Part shown: piece after piece, positions 1 to 6,159 of the stretch
How positions within the stretch are numbered: position 1 is the first letter of the stretch
Layout: the number at the start of each line of letters is the position of its first letter
NCBI GenBank assembly: GCA_964535025.1
Contig: CAZHRW010000114.1
Coordinates: 1-17,611 of the forward strand
Length of the DNA stretch: 17,611 bases
Reading direction: 5' to 3'
Origin: JAAYZK01 sp964535025
GTDB taxonomy: Bacteria; Planctomycetota; Phycisphaerae; SM23-33; FEN-1343
Notes under the pieces: model-generated
What the model saw: the letters and a program-made list of their open reading frames with translations, nothing else
Database searches by the model: none
What the model was told of the DNA's origin: nothing
Translations under genes and position numbers: made by a program

Positions 1-109
1 CCCCCTCCCCCCGCCGGGCGGGGGGGAGCCACTGGCGGGCGTACAGCACCAGGCGTGCCGCGTACGCGTCGAACCACGTGCCAAGGGTCGTCGGGTCGAT
101 GGGCGCCAT
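1..109 (-). CDS. Probable ECF-type RNA polymerase sigma factor, N-terminal fragment (cut by window edge)
   Basis: The minus strand reads open from an ATG at 109 to the window edge, giving 36 codons. The peptide contains TWFDAYAARLVLYARQW, which resembles the start of planctomycete ECF sigma factors, where a short helix ending LVLYARQW precedes the conserved region-2 segment with EDVVQ. That next segment is outside the window, so the call rests on recognising the N-terminus only. A GGAG lies three to four bases before the ATG, which is close. Another ATG about 26 bases upstream is out of frame. The gene lies 88 bases downstream of the Gfo/Idh/MocA gene on the same strand, so the two may be co-transcribed. 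The GC-rich inverted repeat at 5-27 falls inside this frame and is probably coding sequence, not a terminator. The protein could be another helix-rich protein. Confidence 0.55.
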   Translation of the reverse strand, partial: MAPIDPTTLGTWFDAYAARLVLYARQWLPPARRGEG

Positions 110-159
110 AAACTCCAGTCAGCTCCGGCCTTCATAGCCCAAGACGCCGCCGGGGGTGT

Positions 160-168
160 TTTGTATCA
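160..168 (-). promoter_or_regulatory. Possible extended -10 promoter for the sigma-factor fragment
   Basis: On the minus strand TGATACAAA fits the extended -10 form TGnTAnAAn and sits about 50 bases upstream of the ATG at 109. No convincing -35 hexamer is seen, so this is weak evidence. Confidence 0.25.
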
Positions 169-197
169 CGAAACCGGCGAAAAAACAGGTGGGGGTT

Positions 198-1286
198 CTA
201 CCCTTGGGCTTCATCGGGCACGGGCCTGCACGATGCGGGTCGGACGTCACGCGCCTTGAGCAGGGCCGGCGGGCTTTCCACCTGGCCGGTGCGGTCGGAG
301 AGGTACGCCGCCTCGACGACGGCCATGGTGAGCAGGTGTTCGCGGGCGGCGCTTTCGACGGGCTCGGCCCCCGCCGCCAAGCGTGCCGCCAGGTCGGTCA
401 ACTGGGCCGCGATGGCGTCGACGGGACGGTCGTCGCCGGTCAGGCGGTCGGTGACGGTCCCCTCGGCGTCGCGGAACCGGCACTCGACGGCCGTCGCGAC
501 CGCGCTGCCGAGCTGGCCGTGCAGGGCGAGGTGCTCGGCGCCGGGCGACGTGACCCAACTGACGGTGACGACCGCGGCGGCCCCGCCGGCGTAGCGCAGC
601 GTGACGACGGCCGTATCGTCGGTATCGTAGATGCCCTGGGGCTCGACCTCGCCGGCCCGCTCGACCATATGCGGCCTGCCGCGACGGCCGGTGACGGCGT
701 AGACCTCCTCGGGCAGCCCCATCGCCGCGACGATCAGGTCGATCATCTCGTAGCCGGCCTCCAGCAGCACCCCCCCGCCGGCCGACGCGCGGTCGGCCCG
801 CCAGCCGAGCCGGCCGCCCCAGTCGAGGATGCGTTCGGCGCGGGCGAGGAACAGCGGCCCCACCGCCGCCCGCCGTTCGACCAGGCCGCGATAGGTCGGG
901 TACCACCGCCGCGGCGCGAGCACGGCGAAGCGGCGATCGGCCGCGTTCATCCGCTCGACCATCCGCACCGCCTCGTCGAGCGTGCGGCCCAGCGGGGCGG
1001 CCTTGATGACGTCGCTGCCGACCTGCGCCGCCAACGGGATCAACTCCGCGGCGGCCGGCGGCGGGGTGGTGATCAGCAGCACGTCCGGGCGGACCTGCTG
1101 GAGCATCTGGCGGATGTCCGTGAACGCCGGCGCCTTGGCCGTCGCCGCCGCCTCGGCGCCGGCATCGGCATCGACGTCCCCGACGCCGACGACGGCGACC
1201 CCCGCCACGCGGCCAAGCGCGTCGAGGCACTTGCCGCCGAGATGGCCGGCACCGGCGATCGCGATTCTCAGGGCCTCAGCGCCCAC
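198..1286 (-). CDS. Gfo/Idh/MocA-family protein with altered catalytic motifs
   Basis: This 362-residue protein has the family's two-domain layout. An N-terminal Rossmann fold shows GAGHLG at residues 12-17 and a typical second strand (VVGVGDVD, 32-39). A C-terminal alpha/beta domain starts near residue 125. Family members usually oxidise or reduce sugars or cyclitols with NAD(P). Here the EKP motif is replaced by AAP (residues 96-98), so the catalytic lysine is missing. The DxxxH motif after the glycine run GGGVLL reads ExxxE (E176, E180). Binding of a dinucleotide is likely; ordinary dehydrogenase chemistry is doubtful. The GTG start at 1286 is supported by AAGGAG at 1294-1299, seven bases upstream. 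There is no signal peptide. It is divergent from the tmRNA gene and is followed by the sigma-factor fragment. The fold is secure, the substrate unknown. Confidence 0.88.
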   Translation of the reverse strand: MGAEALRIAIAGAGHLGGKCLDALGRVAGVAVVGVGDVDADAGAEAAATAKAPAFTDIRQMLQQVRPDVLLITTPPPAAAELIPLAAQVGSDVIKAAPLGRTLDEAVRMVERMNAADRRFAVLAPRRWYPTYRGLVERRAAVGPLFLARAERILDWGGRLGWRADRASAGGGVLLEAGYEMIDLIVAAMGLPEEVYAVTGRRGRPHMVERAGEVEPQGIYDTDDTAVVTLRYAGGAAAVVTVSWVTSPGAEHLALHGQLGSAVATAVECRFRDAEGTVTDRLTGDDRPVDAIAAQLTDLAARLAAGAEPVESAAREHLLTMAVVEAAYLSDRTGQVESPPALLKARDVRPASCRPVPDEAQG

Positions 1287-1389
1287 GCGGCGTCTCCTTC
1301 ATTCGGGCCAGGGCCCCCTATTGTTGCGGCGTACGGGGAGGGAAATCAAACGCAATCGCCGGCCGTCCGGGCGAACCTTCCCGCCGGGG

Positions 1390-1486
1390 GGCTGGTATAA
1401 AGATTTGGAATGCTGTATACTTCATTGTGTTGACGGTCCCCGCGGGAGGGCGATCGGATGGCCGAGTAGGCGTTTTGGCGTATGCT
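1390..1486. promoter_or_regulatory. AT-rich divergent intergenic segment, likely promoter region
   Basis: Between the Gfo/Idh/MocA gene (minus) and the tmRNA (plus) lies a stretch noticeably richer in A and T than its surroundings. It contains TATAAA (1396-1401), TATACT (1416-1421), TTGACG (1430-1435, five of six matches to the -35 consensus) and TATGCT (1481-1486). None of these forms a well-spaced, well-matched pair that I can defend, but a promoter for the tmRNA precursor must lie about here. The 1287-1534 gap holds no gene that I can see. Confidence 0.3.
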
Positions 1487-1534
1487 TGGCCCCGGCAATC
1501 CGTTACGCTCGCCGGCGGGCGTCGGGCCTCAATC

Positions 1535-1890
1535 GGGGGCGAAAGGTTTCGACCGGACGATTTGAGGTGTCAGTCGCGTGCCCAGGTTCCAGGAGGCCTG
1601 GTTAAACACCTGGAAAACCTAAAGATGCCGATTACGGCTATCGCATGGCTGCCTAACAACTGACAGCCCGTCGCCACACCCGGCCTGCGGGGTGTGACCG
1701 ACGCCACCAGCAGGCTAGCGACGGCGGAGTGGTCCGGTTACCGCCATGGCGAATCACCGTCGGACTGGCCCTGAGGTGACCGTGTCGGCGCGGGTCCGAT
1801 GGGCGAAACATCTGTGAAATGCACCGACTACGCACGTAGATGCTGGCGCTGAAGCGTCACGGGACGCCGGTTCAATTCCGGCCGCCTCCA
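1535..1890 (+). ncRNA. ssrA: Transfer-messenger RNA (tmRNA)
   Basis: tmRNA rescues ribosomes stalled on broken messages: it enters as an alanyl-tRNA and then supplies a short degradation-tag frame. The ends define it. GGGGGCG (1535-1541) pairs over seven bases, with one G-U, with CGCCTCC (1883-1889), followed by the discriminator A at 1890. CCA is not encoded. Near the 5' end is GGTTTCGAC (1545-1553), conserved in tmRNAs. Near the 3' end is a T-arm GCCGG-TTCAATT-CCGGC, preceded by a GACTACGCACGTAGATGC block (1828-1845) that parallels the E. coli GACTAAGCATGTAGTACC region. The length, about 356 bases, is typical of one-piece tmRNA. The tag frame sits at 1624-1656, with CCAGG/CCTGG pairing upstream that fits pseudoknot 1. 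It is not the two-piece permuted form. Confidence 0.95.
1624..1656 (+). other. tmRNA proteolysis-tag reading frame, DADYGYRMAA
   Basis: The in-frame codons before the stop TAA at 1654-1656 read D-A-D-Y-G-Y-R-M-A-A. The tail Y-x-M-A-A parallels Y-A-L-A-A of E. coli at the same distance from the stop, and the total of ten codons also matches. The resume codon is uncertain. GAT (1624) follows CCTAAA directly, but GCC (1627) would give the more usual alanine start and a nine-residue tag. A stop, TAA, lies eight codons upstream in the same frame, at 1600-1602. Confidence 0.8.
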
Positions 1891-2237
1891 GTCTTCGCTC
1901 GCCGCGTTGCGGCGAGCTTCGCCTTGGCAAGCCAGTCTTTTCGGCTTGTCAGGGCGAGCGAATCGTCTGTTCGGATGCGTGATCGTTCTGATCCTCTTCG
2001 ACGTTCCTGATGGGGCCTGCAACAGCCAGTGACGGCACTTTGCGGGCCGGCCCGCATCCCCCCGCCTCGGCCGGCACGGTCCGGGCGCGTTGCAGGGAAT
2101 CCTGCGTAACCTGCTTGACCCGGCCGGGCGGCGCGGGCAAGATACGCCCCCTGGATCGGCGCTCGCCGCGGCGGGCGCCGAATGTGTCGTGGATCCACGC
2201 ACAACAGGAGTTCGGCGCCGACGGCGCTGGAACGGGC
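1891..2237. other. Intergenic region between the tmRNA and the ABC operon
   Basis: About 350 bases with no gene that I can support. The first 72 bases (1894-1962) hold overlapping inverted repeats. The rest is GC-rich. TTGACC at 2115-2120 could be a -35 element, with CAAGAT at 2138-2143 as a poor -10 at 17-base spacing. Open frames run through the region on both strands, but they only extend neighbouring frames or read antisense to the tmRNA. They show no protein-like composition. Confidence 0.5.
1897..1917 (+). terminator. Stem-loop directly after the tmRNA, probable terminator or processing element
   Basis: GCTCGCCGC and GCGGCGAGC form a perfect nine-base stem around the loop GTT, six bases after the tmRNA 3' end. 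There is no clear T-run after it, so it is not a classical intrinsic terminator. It may stabilise the 3' end or aid termination. Confidence 0.5.
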
Positions 2238-4103
2238 GTGAGCCTGCACAATCCTGGTACCGCATCCCCTCCCGTCGGCACGGGGCCGACCGACGGGCAG
2301 ATTGTCCTTCACCTGCTGAAGTTCGCCTGGCGCTATCGCGGCGGCTGCCTGAAGGTGTTCGCCCTCCAGATGACGCTGCTGGTGCTGGCGCTGTCGGGGC
2401 TGAGCTTTGCCGGGCTGGGCCTGGACGTGATCCGCCACGCCGTCTCCCCGGACACCCCCGCCCCGGCCTGGCCGCTGGGCTTCCGGCCGCCGAGGGCCTG
2501 GGGGCCGCTGGGGACGGTCGCCCTCATTGCCACCTGCGTGCTGCTTTTCGCCCTGATCCGCGCCGTGATCAACGGCTGGTACACCGTCGCCATGACCGAC
2601 CTGACCCAGGGCAAGATCGTCGTCGATCTGCGGACGCAGGTGTACGACAAGCTCCAGCGGCTGAGTTTCCGGTTCTACGACTCCAACGCCGTCGGCTCGA
2701 TCATCAACCGCGTCACCGGCGACGTGCAGCAGACGCGCATGTTCGTCGACGGCGTGCTGATGCAGACGCTGATCCTCACCGTCAGCCTGGCGACGTACTT
2801 CGCCTACATGGCCACGATCCACCTGCCGCTGACGCTGGCGTGCCTGGCGACGACGCCGGGGATCTTCCTGCTGGCGCGCCGCTTCAGTCGCGTCGTTCAG
2901 CCGGCGTACCGGCGGGAGCGGGAGCTGTTCGACGAACTGGTGATGGGGGTCAACGAGTCGGTCAACGGCGTGGCGGTGATCAAGGGCTTCGCCCGCGAGG
3001 GCCACGAGGTGGCGCGGTTCGTCGAGCGGTCCCGCCGCCTGACCGGCCAGAAGCAGTGGATCTTCTGGCGCGTGACGACCTACCCCCAGGCCATCAGCCT
3101 GCTGACGCAGATGAACCTGGTGGTGCTGCTGGCGTACGGGGGCATCCTCGTCGTCCGCGGCGAACTGCCGCTGGGGATGGGGATGGTGGTCTTCGCCGGC
3201 CTGCTGCAGCAGTTCTCGGCCCAGGTGAGCAACCTGGCCAACGTCGCCAACAGCATGCAGCAGAGCCTCACCGGCGCCCGGCGGGTGTTCGAGGTGCTCG
3301 ACACGCCCGTGGAGATCCAGAGCCCCGCCGTGACCCGCCCGCTGCGCAGCGAGCGGTTCGAGGTGGAGTTCCGCGACGTGACGTTCGGCTACGACCCGGC
3401 CGTGCCGGTCCTGCGGCAGGTCAGCCTGGTCGCACGGCCGGGCGAGGTTGTGGCGGTGCTCGGCGAGACCGGCGCGGGCAAGAGCACGCTGCTGAGCCTC
3501 ATCCCGCGGTTCTACGATCCGCAGGCCGGGCACATCCTCATCGAGGGCAAGGACATCCGCAACCTGGAGCTGACCGGCCTGCGCCGCCGCGTGGGCGTGG
3601 TGTTCCAGGAGAGCTTCCTCTTCTCGGCCAGCGTCGCCGAGAACATCGCCTTCGGCCACCCCCACGCCACGCGCGAGCAGATCGAGGCGGCGGCGAAGGT
3701 CGCCATGGCCCACGAGTTCATCACGAACCTGCCGGACGGCTACGACACGCTGCTGCGCGAGGCGGGCTCGAACCTCTCCGGCGGGCAGCGCCAGCGCCTG
3801 GCGATCGCCCGGGCCGTCCTGCTCGAGCCGGCCATCCTGCTGCTGGACGACCCGACCGCGGCGATCGACCCGCAGACCGAGCAGGAGATCCTCGACGCGA
3901 TGGAATCGGCCATGGCCGGGCGCACCACGTTCGTCGTCGCCCACCGCCTGGGCATGCTCATGCGGGCCGACCGCGTCGTGATGCTGCACCGGGGGCGGAT
4001 CGTGCAGGCCGGCACCCACGCCGAGCTGATGCAGCAGCCCGGCCCCTACCGGATGATCGTCGAGTACCAGCTGGCCGATCACGCCGACGGAGGCCAGCCA
4101 TGA
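2238..4103 (+). CDS. ABC exporter half-transporter, subunit A (degenerate catalytic Glu)
   Basis: A 621-residue fused transmembrane and ATPase half-transporter of the type IV exporter (MsbA/LmrA) kind. Hydrophobic spans lie near residues 38-62, 90-113, 172-215 and 289-325. The ATPase domain has an A-loop Tyr385, Walker A GETGAGKST (409-417), Q-loop Gln457, LSGGQ (513-517), Walker B ILLLDD (533-538) and H-loop His569. The residue after the Walker B aspartate, normally the catalytic glutamate, is Asp538. I chose the GTG at 2238: it has GGA seven to nine bases upstream and gives a normal length. The open frame continues to 2010, but that extension is Arg/Pro/Gly-rich and unlike an exporter N-terminus. 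The stop overlaps the next gene by four bases (ATGA), so the two are translationally coupled and very likely a heterodimer. The cargo could be a lipid, peptide or drug and cannot be told. Confidence 0.93.
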   Translation: MSLHNPGTASPPVGTGPTDGQIVLHLLKFAWRYRGGCLKVFALQMTLLVLALSGLSFAGLGLDVIRHAVSPDTPAPAWPLGFRPPRAWGPLGTVALIATCVLLFALIRAVINGWYTVAMTDLTQGKIVVDLRTQVYDKLQRLSFRFYDSNAVGSIINRVTGDVQQTRMFVDGVLMQTLILTVSLATYFAYMATIHLPLTLACLATTPGIFLLARRFSRVVQPAYRRERELFDELVMGVNESVNGVAVIKGFAREGHEVARFVERSRRLTGQKQWIFWRVTTYPQAISLLTQMNLVVLLAYGGILVVRGELPLGMGMVVFAGLLQQFSAQVSNLANVANSMQQSLTGARRVFEVLDTPVEIQSPAVTRPLRSERFEVEFRDVTFGYDPAVPVLRQVSLVARPGEVVAVLGETGAGKSTLLSLIPRFYDPQAGHILIEGKDIRNLELTGLRRRVGVVFQESFLFSASVAENIAFGHPHATREQIEAAAKVAMAHEFITNLPDGYDTLLREAGSNLSGGQRQRLAIARAVLLEPAILLLDDPTAAIDPQTEQEILDAMESAMAGRTTFVVAHRLGMLMRADRVVMLHRGRIVQAGTHAELMQQPGPYRMIVEYQLADHADGGQP

Positions 4104-5914
4104 CCGGATTGCCACGCCCCGACCGCCGACGCCCCGCGCCGGCCGCGCCGACCGAGCCGCCGCGCCCGATGATGTTCGCCACGATCGAAAAGGTCGAGCA
4201 CGACCAGGCGCCGCTGAGCATGGGACTGATCCGTCGCATGCTCGGCTACACCCGCCCGCACGCGCGCCTGCGGACCAAGGTGCTGTGCATGGTCGTGCTG
4301 CGGTCGATCCAGCTGCCGCTGCTGGCCGGGGCGATCGGGGCGGTCATCGACGGCCCGGTCCGCGCCGGCAACGTGCCGGGCATCTTCCTCGGCGCCGCCG
4401 CCTTCGCGGCCCTGGCGATCTTCACCGTCGTCACGCTGCACTTCCGCGCCCGCTACGCCCTGCAACTGGGCGAACTGGTCATCCGCGACCTGCGGGAGGC
4501 CGTCTTCGCCCACCTGCAGCGCATGACCATGGGGTTCTACCACCGCACCAAGGCCGGGCGGATCATCAGCCGCATCATCAGCGACGTGGAGAACATGCGC
4601 GTCGGCGTGCAGGACGTGCTGTTCGTCAGCCTGGTCAACCTCGGCCAGATGACCGTCGCGGCCCTCCTGATGGCGTACTACGACTGGATGCTCTTCCTGG
4701 TCGTGCTGGCGCTGGTGCCGATGCTGTGGGTGCTGAACCGCGAGTTCCGCCGACGCGCGAGCCGTCAGCACCGCACGATCCAGGAGTCCTTCAGCCGCAT
4801 CACCAGCACGCTGGCCGAGTCGGTCAACGGCATCCGCGTCACGCAGGGCTTCGTCCGCGAGGACGTCAACGCCGGGCTGTTCGCCCAGCTGGTGGCCGAC
4901 CACAGCCGCTACAACGTGGGCCTGGCGCGGGTCCAGGGCGTGTTCCTGCCGCTGCTGGAGTTCAACAGCCAGTTCTTCATCGCGGTGCTGCTGGTCGTCG
5001 GCGCCTGGCAGATCCTCCGGCCCGAGCCGCTGGTGGACCTGGGCAACGTGGTGATGTTCTTCTTCCTGGCGAACCTGTTCTTCGGCCCCATCGGCCAACT
5101 GGGCCTCCAGTACGACCGCGCCATGGCCGCCATGGCCGGGGCCGAGCGCGTCTTCGGCCTGCTGGACACCCCGCCGGACTGGACCGACGACCCGGACGCC
5201 GAGGCCCTGCCCGGCATCGCCGGACGCGTCGAGATGCGCGACGTGTGGTTCGCCTACACCCCGGGACGCCCCGTCCTGCAGGGCGTCACGCTCGCGGCCG
5301 AGCCGGGGCAGATGATCGCCCTGGTCGGCCAGTCCGGCGGCGGCAAGAGCACGATCGTCAACCTCATCGCCAAGTTCTATCTGCCCGACGCCGGCCACGT
5401 GCTCATCGACGGCCGCGACGTCCGGCAGATCAACTCCGACAGCCTCCACGCCCAGATGGGCATCGTGCTGCAGCAGAACTTCCTCTTCAGCGGCACCGTC
5501 ATGGAGAACATCCGCCTGGGCAAGCCCGACGCCACCGACGACGAGGTCCGCCAGGCCGCCGCCAGGCTCGACTGCCTCGACCTCATCGAGGCCCTGCCGG
5601 ACGGCTTCCACACCGTCGTCGGCGAGCGCGGCAGCGGGTTGAGCCTCGGCCAGCGCCAGCTCGTCTGCTTCACCCGCGCCCTGCTGGCCGACCCGCGGAT
5701 CCTCATCCTCGACGAGGCCACCAGCTCCATCGACGCGATGACCGAGGCCCGCATCCAGAAGGCCCTGACCACCCTCTTCGCCGGCCGCACCAGCTTCGTC
5801 GTCGCCCACCGCCTCAGCACCATCCGCCACGCCGACCGTGTCCTCGTCGTCGACGACGGCCGCATCACCAGGCGGGGCCGCTATGAAGACCTCTTCGACG
5901 ACACGGCCGCCTGA
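4100..5914 (+). CDS. ABC exporter half-transporter, subunit B (variant signature LSLGQ)
   Basis: This 604-residue half-transporter is the partner of the preceding gene. A proline-rich, cytosolic N-terminal tail of about 40 residues precedes hydrophobic spans near 60-82, 93-113, 172-213 and 288-330. The ATPase domain has A-loop Tyr386, Walker A GQSGGGKST (410-418), Q-loop QQ 458-459, signature LSLGQ (514-518, in place of LSGGQ), Walker B ILILDE with catalytic Glu539, and H-loop His570. Its complete Walker B would pair with the intact LSGGQ of subunit A, while its altered signature faces the Asp538 site of subunit A. The start ATG at 4100 has GGAGG at 4089-4093, six bases upstream. No clear terminator follows in the 245-base gap. 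Membrane location is certain from the fold; the substrate is unknown. Confidence 0.94.
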   Translation: MTGLPRPDRRRPAPAAPTEPPRPMMFATIEKVEHDQAPLSMGLIRRMLGYTRPHARLRTKVLCMVVLRSIQLPLLAGAIGAVIDGPVRAGNVPGIFLGAAAFAALAIFTVVTLHFRARYALQLGELVIRDLREAVFAHLQRMTMGFYHRTKAGRIISRIISDVENMRVGVQDVLFVSLVNLGQMTVAALLMAYYDWMLFLVVLALVPMLWVLNREFRRRASRQHRTIQESFSRITSTLAESVNGIRVTQGFVREDVNAGLFAQLVADHSRYNVGLARVQGVFLPLLEFNSQFFIAVLLVVGAWQILRPEPLVDLGNVVMFFFLANLFFGPIGQLGLQYDRAMAAMAGAERVFGLLDTPPDWTDDPDAEALPGIAGRVEMRDVWFAYTPGRPVLQGVTLAAEPGQMIALVGQSGGGKSTIVNLIAKFYLPDAGHVLIDGRDVRQINSDSLHAQMGIVLQQNFLFSGTVMENIRLGKPDATDDEVRQAAARLDCLDLIEALPDGFHTVVGERGSGLSLGQRQLVCFTRALLADPRILILDEATSSIDAMTEARIQKALTTLFAGRTSFVVAHRLSTIRHADRVLVVDDGRITRRGRYEDLFDDTAA

Positions 5915-6080
5915 CCGACCGCACGGCCGCCGAGGAATAATCCCGGCGCGCGCCGACAAAGTTCTTCGGACGCCCAGAAGGCAGGGGCTGAACGCCATTT
6001 ATCGTGCAATAGACGGCCTCCATTGCTGTTAGCATGAGGTCGCGTTTTACAGGTGAATCCTATTGCGTCGCCGGTCGCCC

Positions 6081-6109
6081 TTGACGGCCGTCGCAGCACG
6101 GATCATTAT
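6081..6109 (+). promoter_or_regulatory. Sigma-70-type promoter for the apiosidase-like gene
   Basis: TTGACG (6081-6086) and CATTAT (6104-6109) are separated by 17 bases. They match the consensus hexamers at five and four of six positions. Transcription would start near 6116, giving a leader of about 44 bases before the GTG at 6160. This also fits separate transcription from the ABC pair. Confidence 0.55.
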
Positions 6110-6159
6110 GGGACGCTGTTAGCCTGTCACGACCGTACGAACACAAAGGGGCCTGACCC

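Noticed and set aside
5..27. GC-rich inverted repeat at the left edge as a terminator
   Set aside because: It lies inside the open frame of the sigma-factor-like fragment and has no T-run. The pairing is explained by Pro, Arg and Gly codons.
156..1400. Plus-strand 414-codon open frame
   Set aside because: It is antisense to the Gfo/Idh/MocA gene, which has clear motifs and a ribosome site. The plus-strand peptide has none.
1535..1890. Integrative-element attachment site at the tmRNA 3' end
   Set aside because: tmRNA ends are common integration targets, but there is no integrase gene and no second copy of the 3' end in the window.
1828..2265. Minus-strand open frame of 145 codons across the tmRNA 3' end
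   Set aside because: It reads antisense through the tmRNA and the hairpin element and is Arg/Pro-rich with no recognisable domain. It is a shadow of the RNA gene.
2090..4099. Long plus-strand open frame in front of ABC subunit B, in the same frame
   Set aside because: This is the wrong frame of ABC subunit A in high-GC DNA. It is Arg/Pro/Ala-rich without domains. The true start of subunit B is the ATG at 4100 with GGAGG.
1872..4115. Minus-strand 747-codon open frame
   Set aside because: It is antisense to ABC subunit A, is rich in His, Gln, Arg and Asp, and has no motif. It reflects GC-rich codon positions on the opposite strand. The same applies to the long minus-strand frames at 4079-5998, 6127-7752, 7895-9136, 9137-11224, 11895-13208 and 15130-16611.
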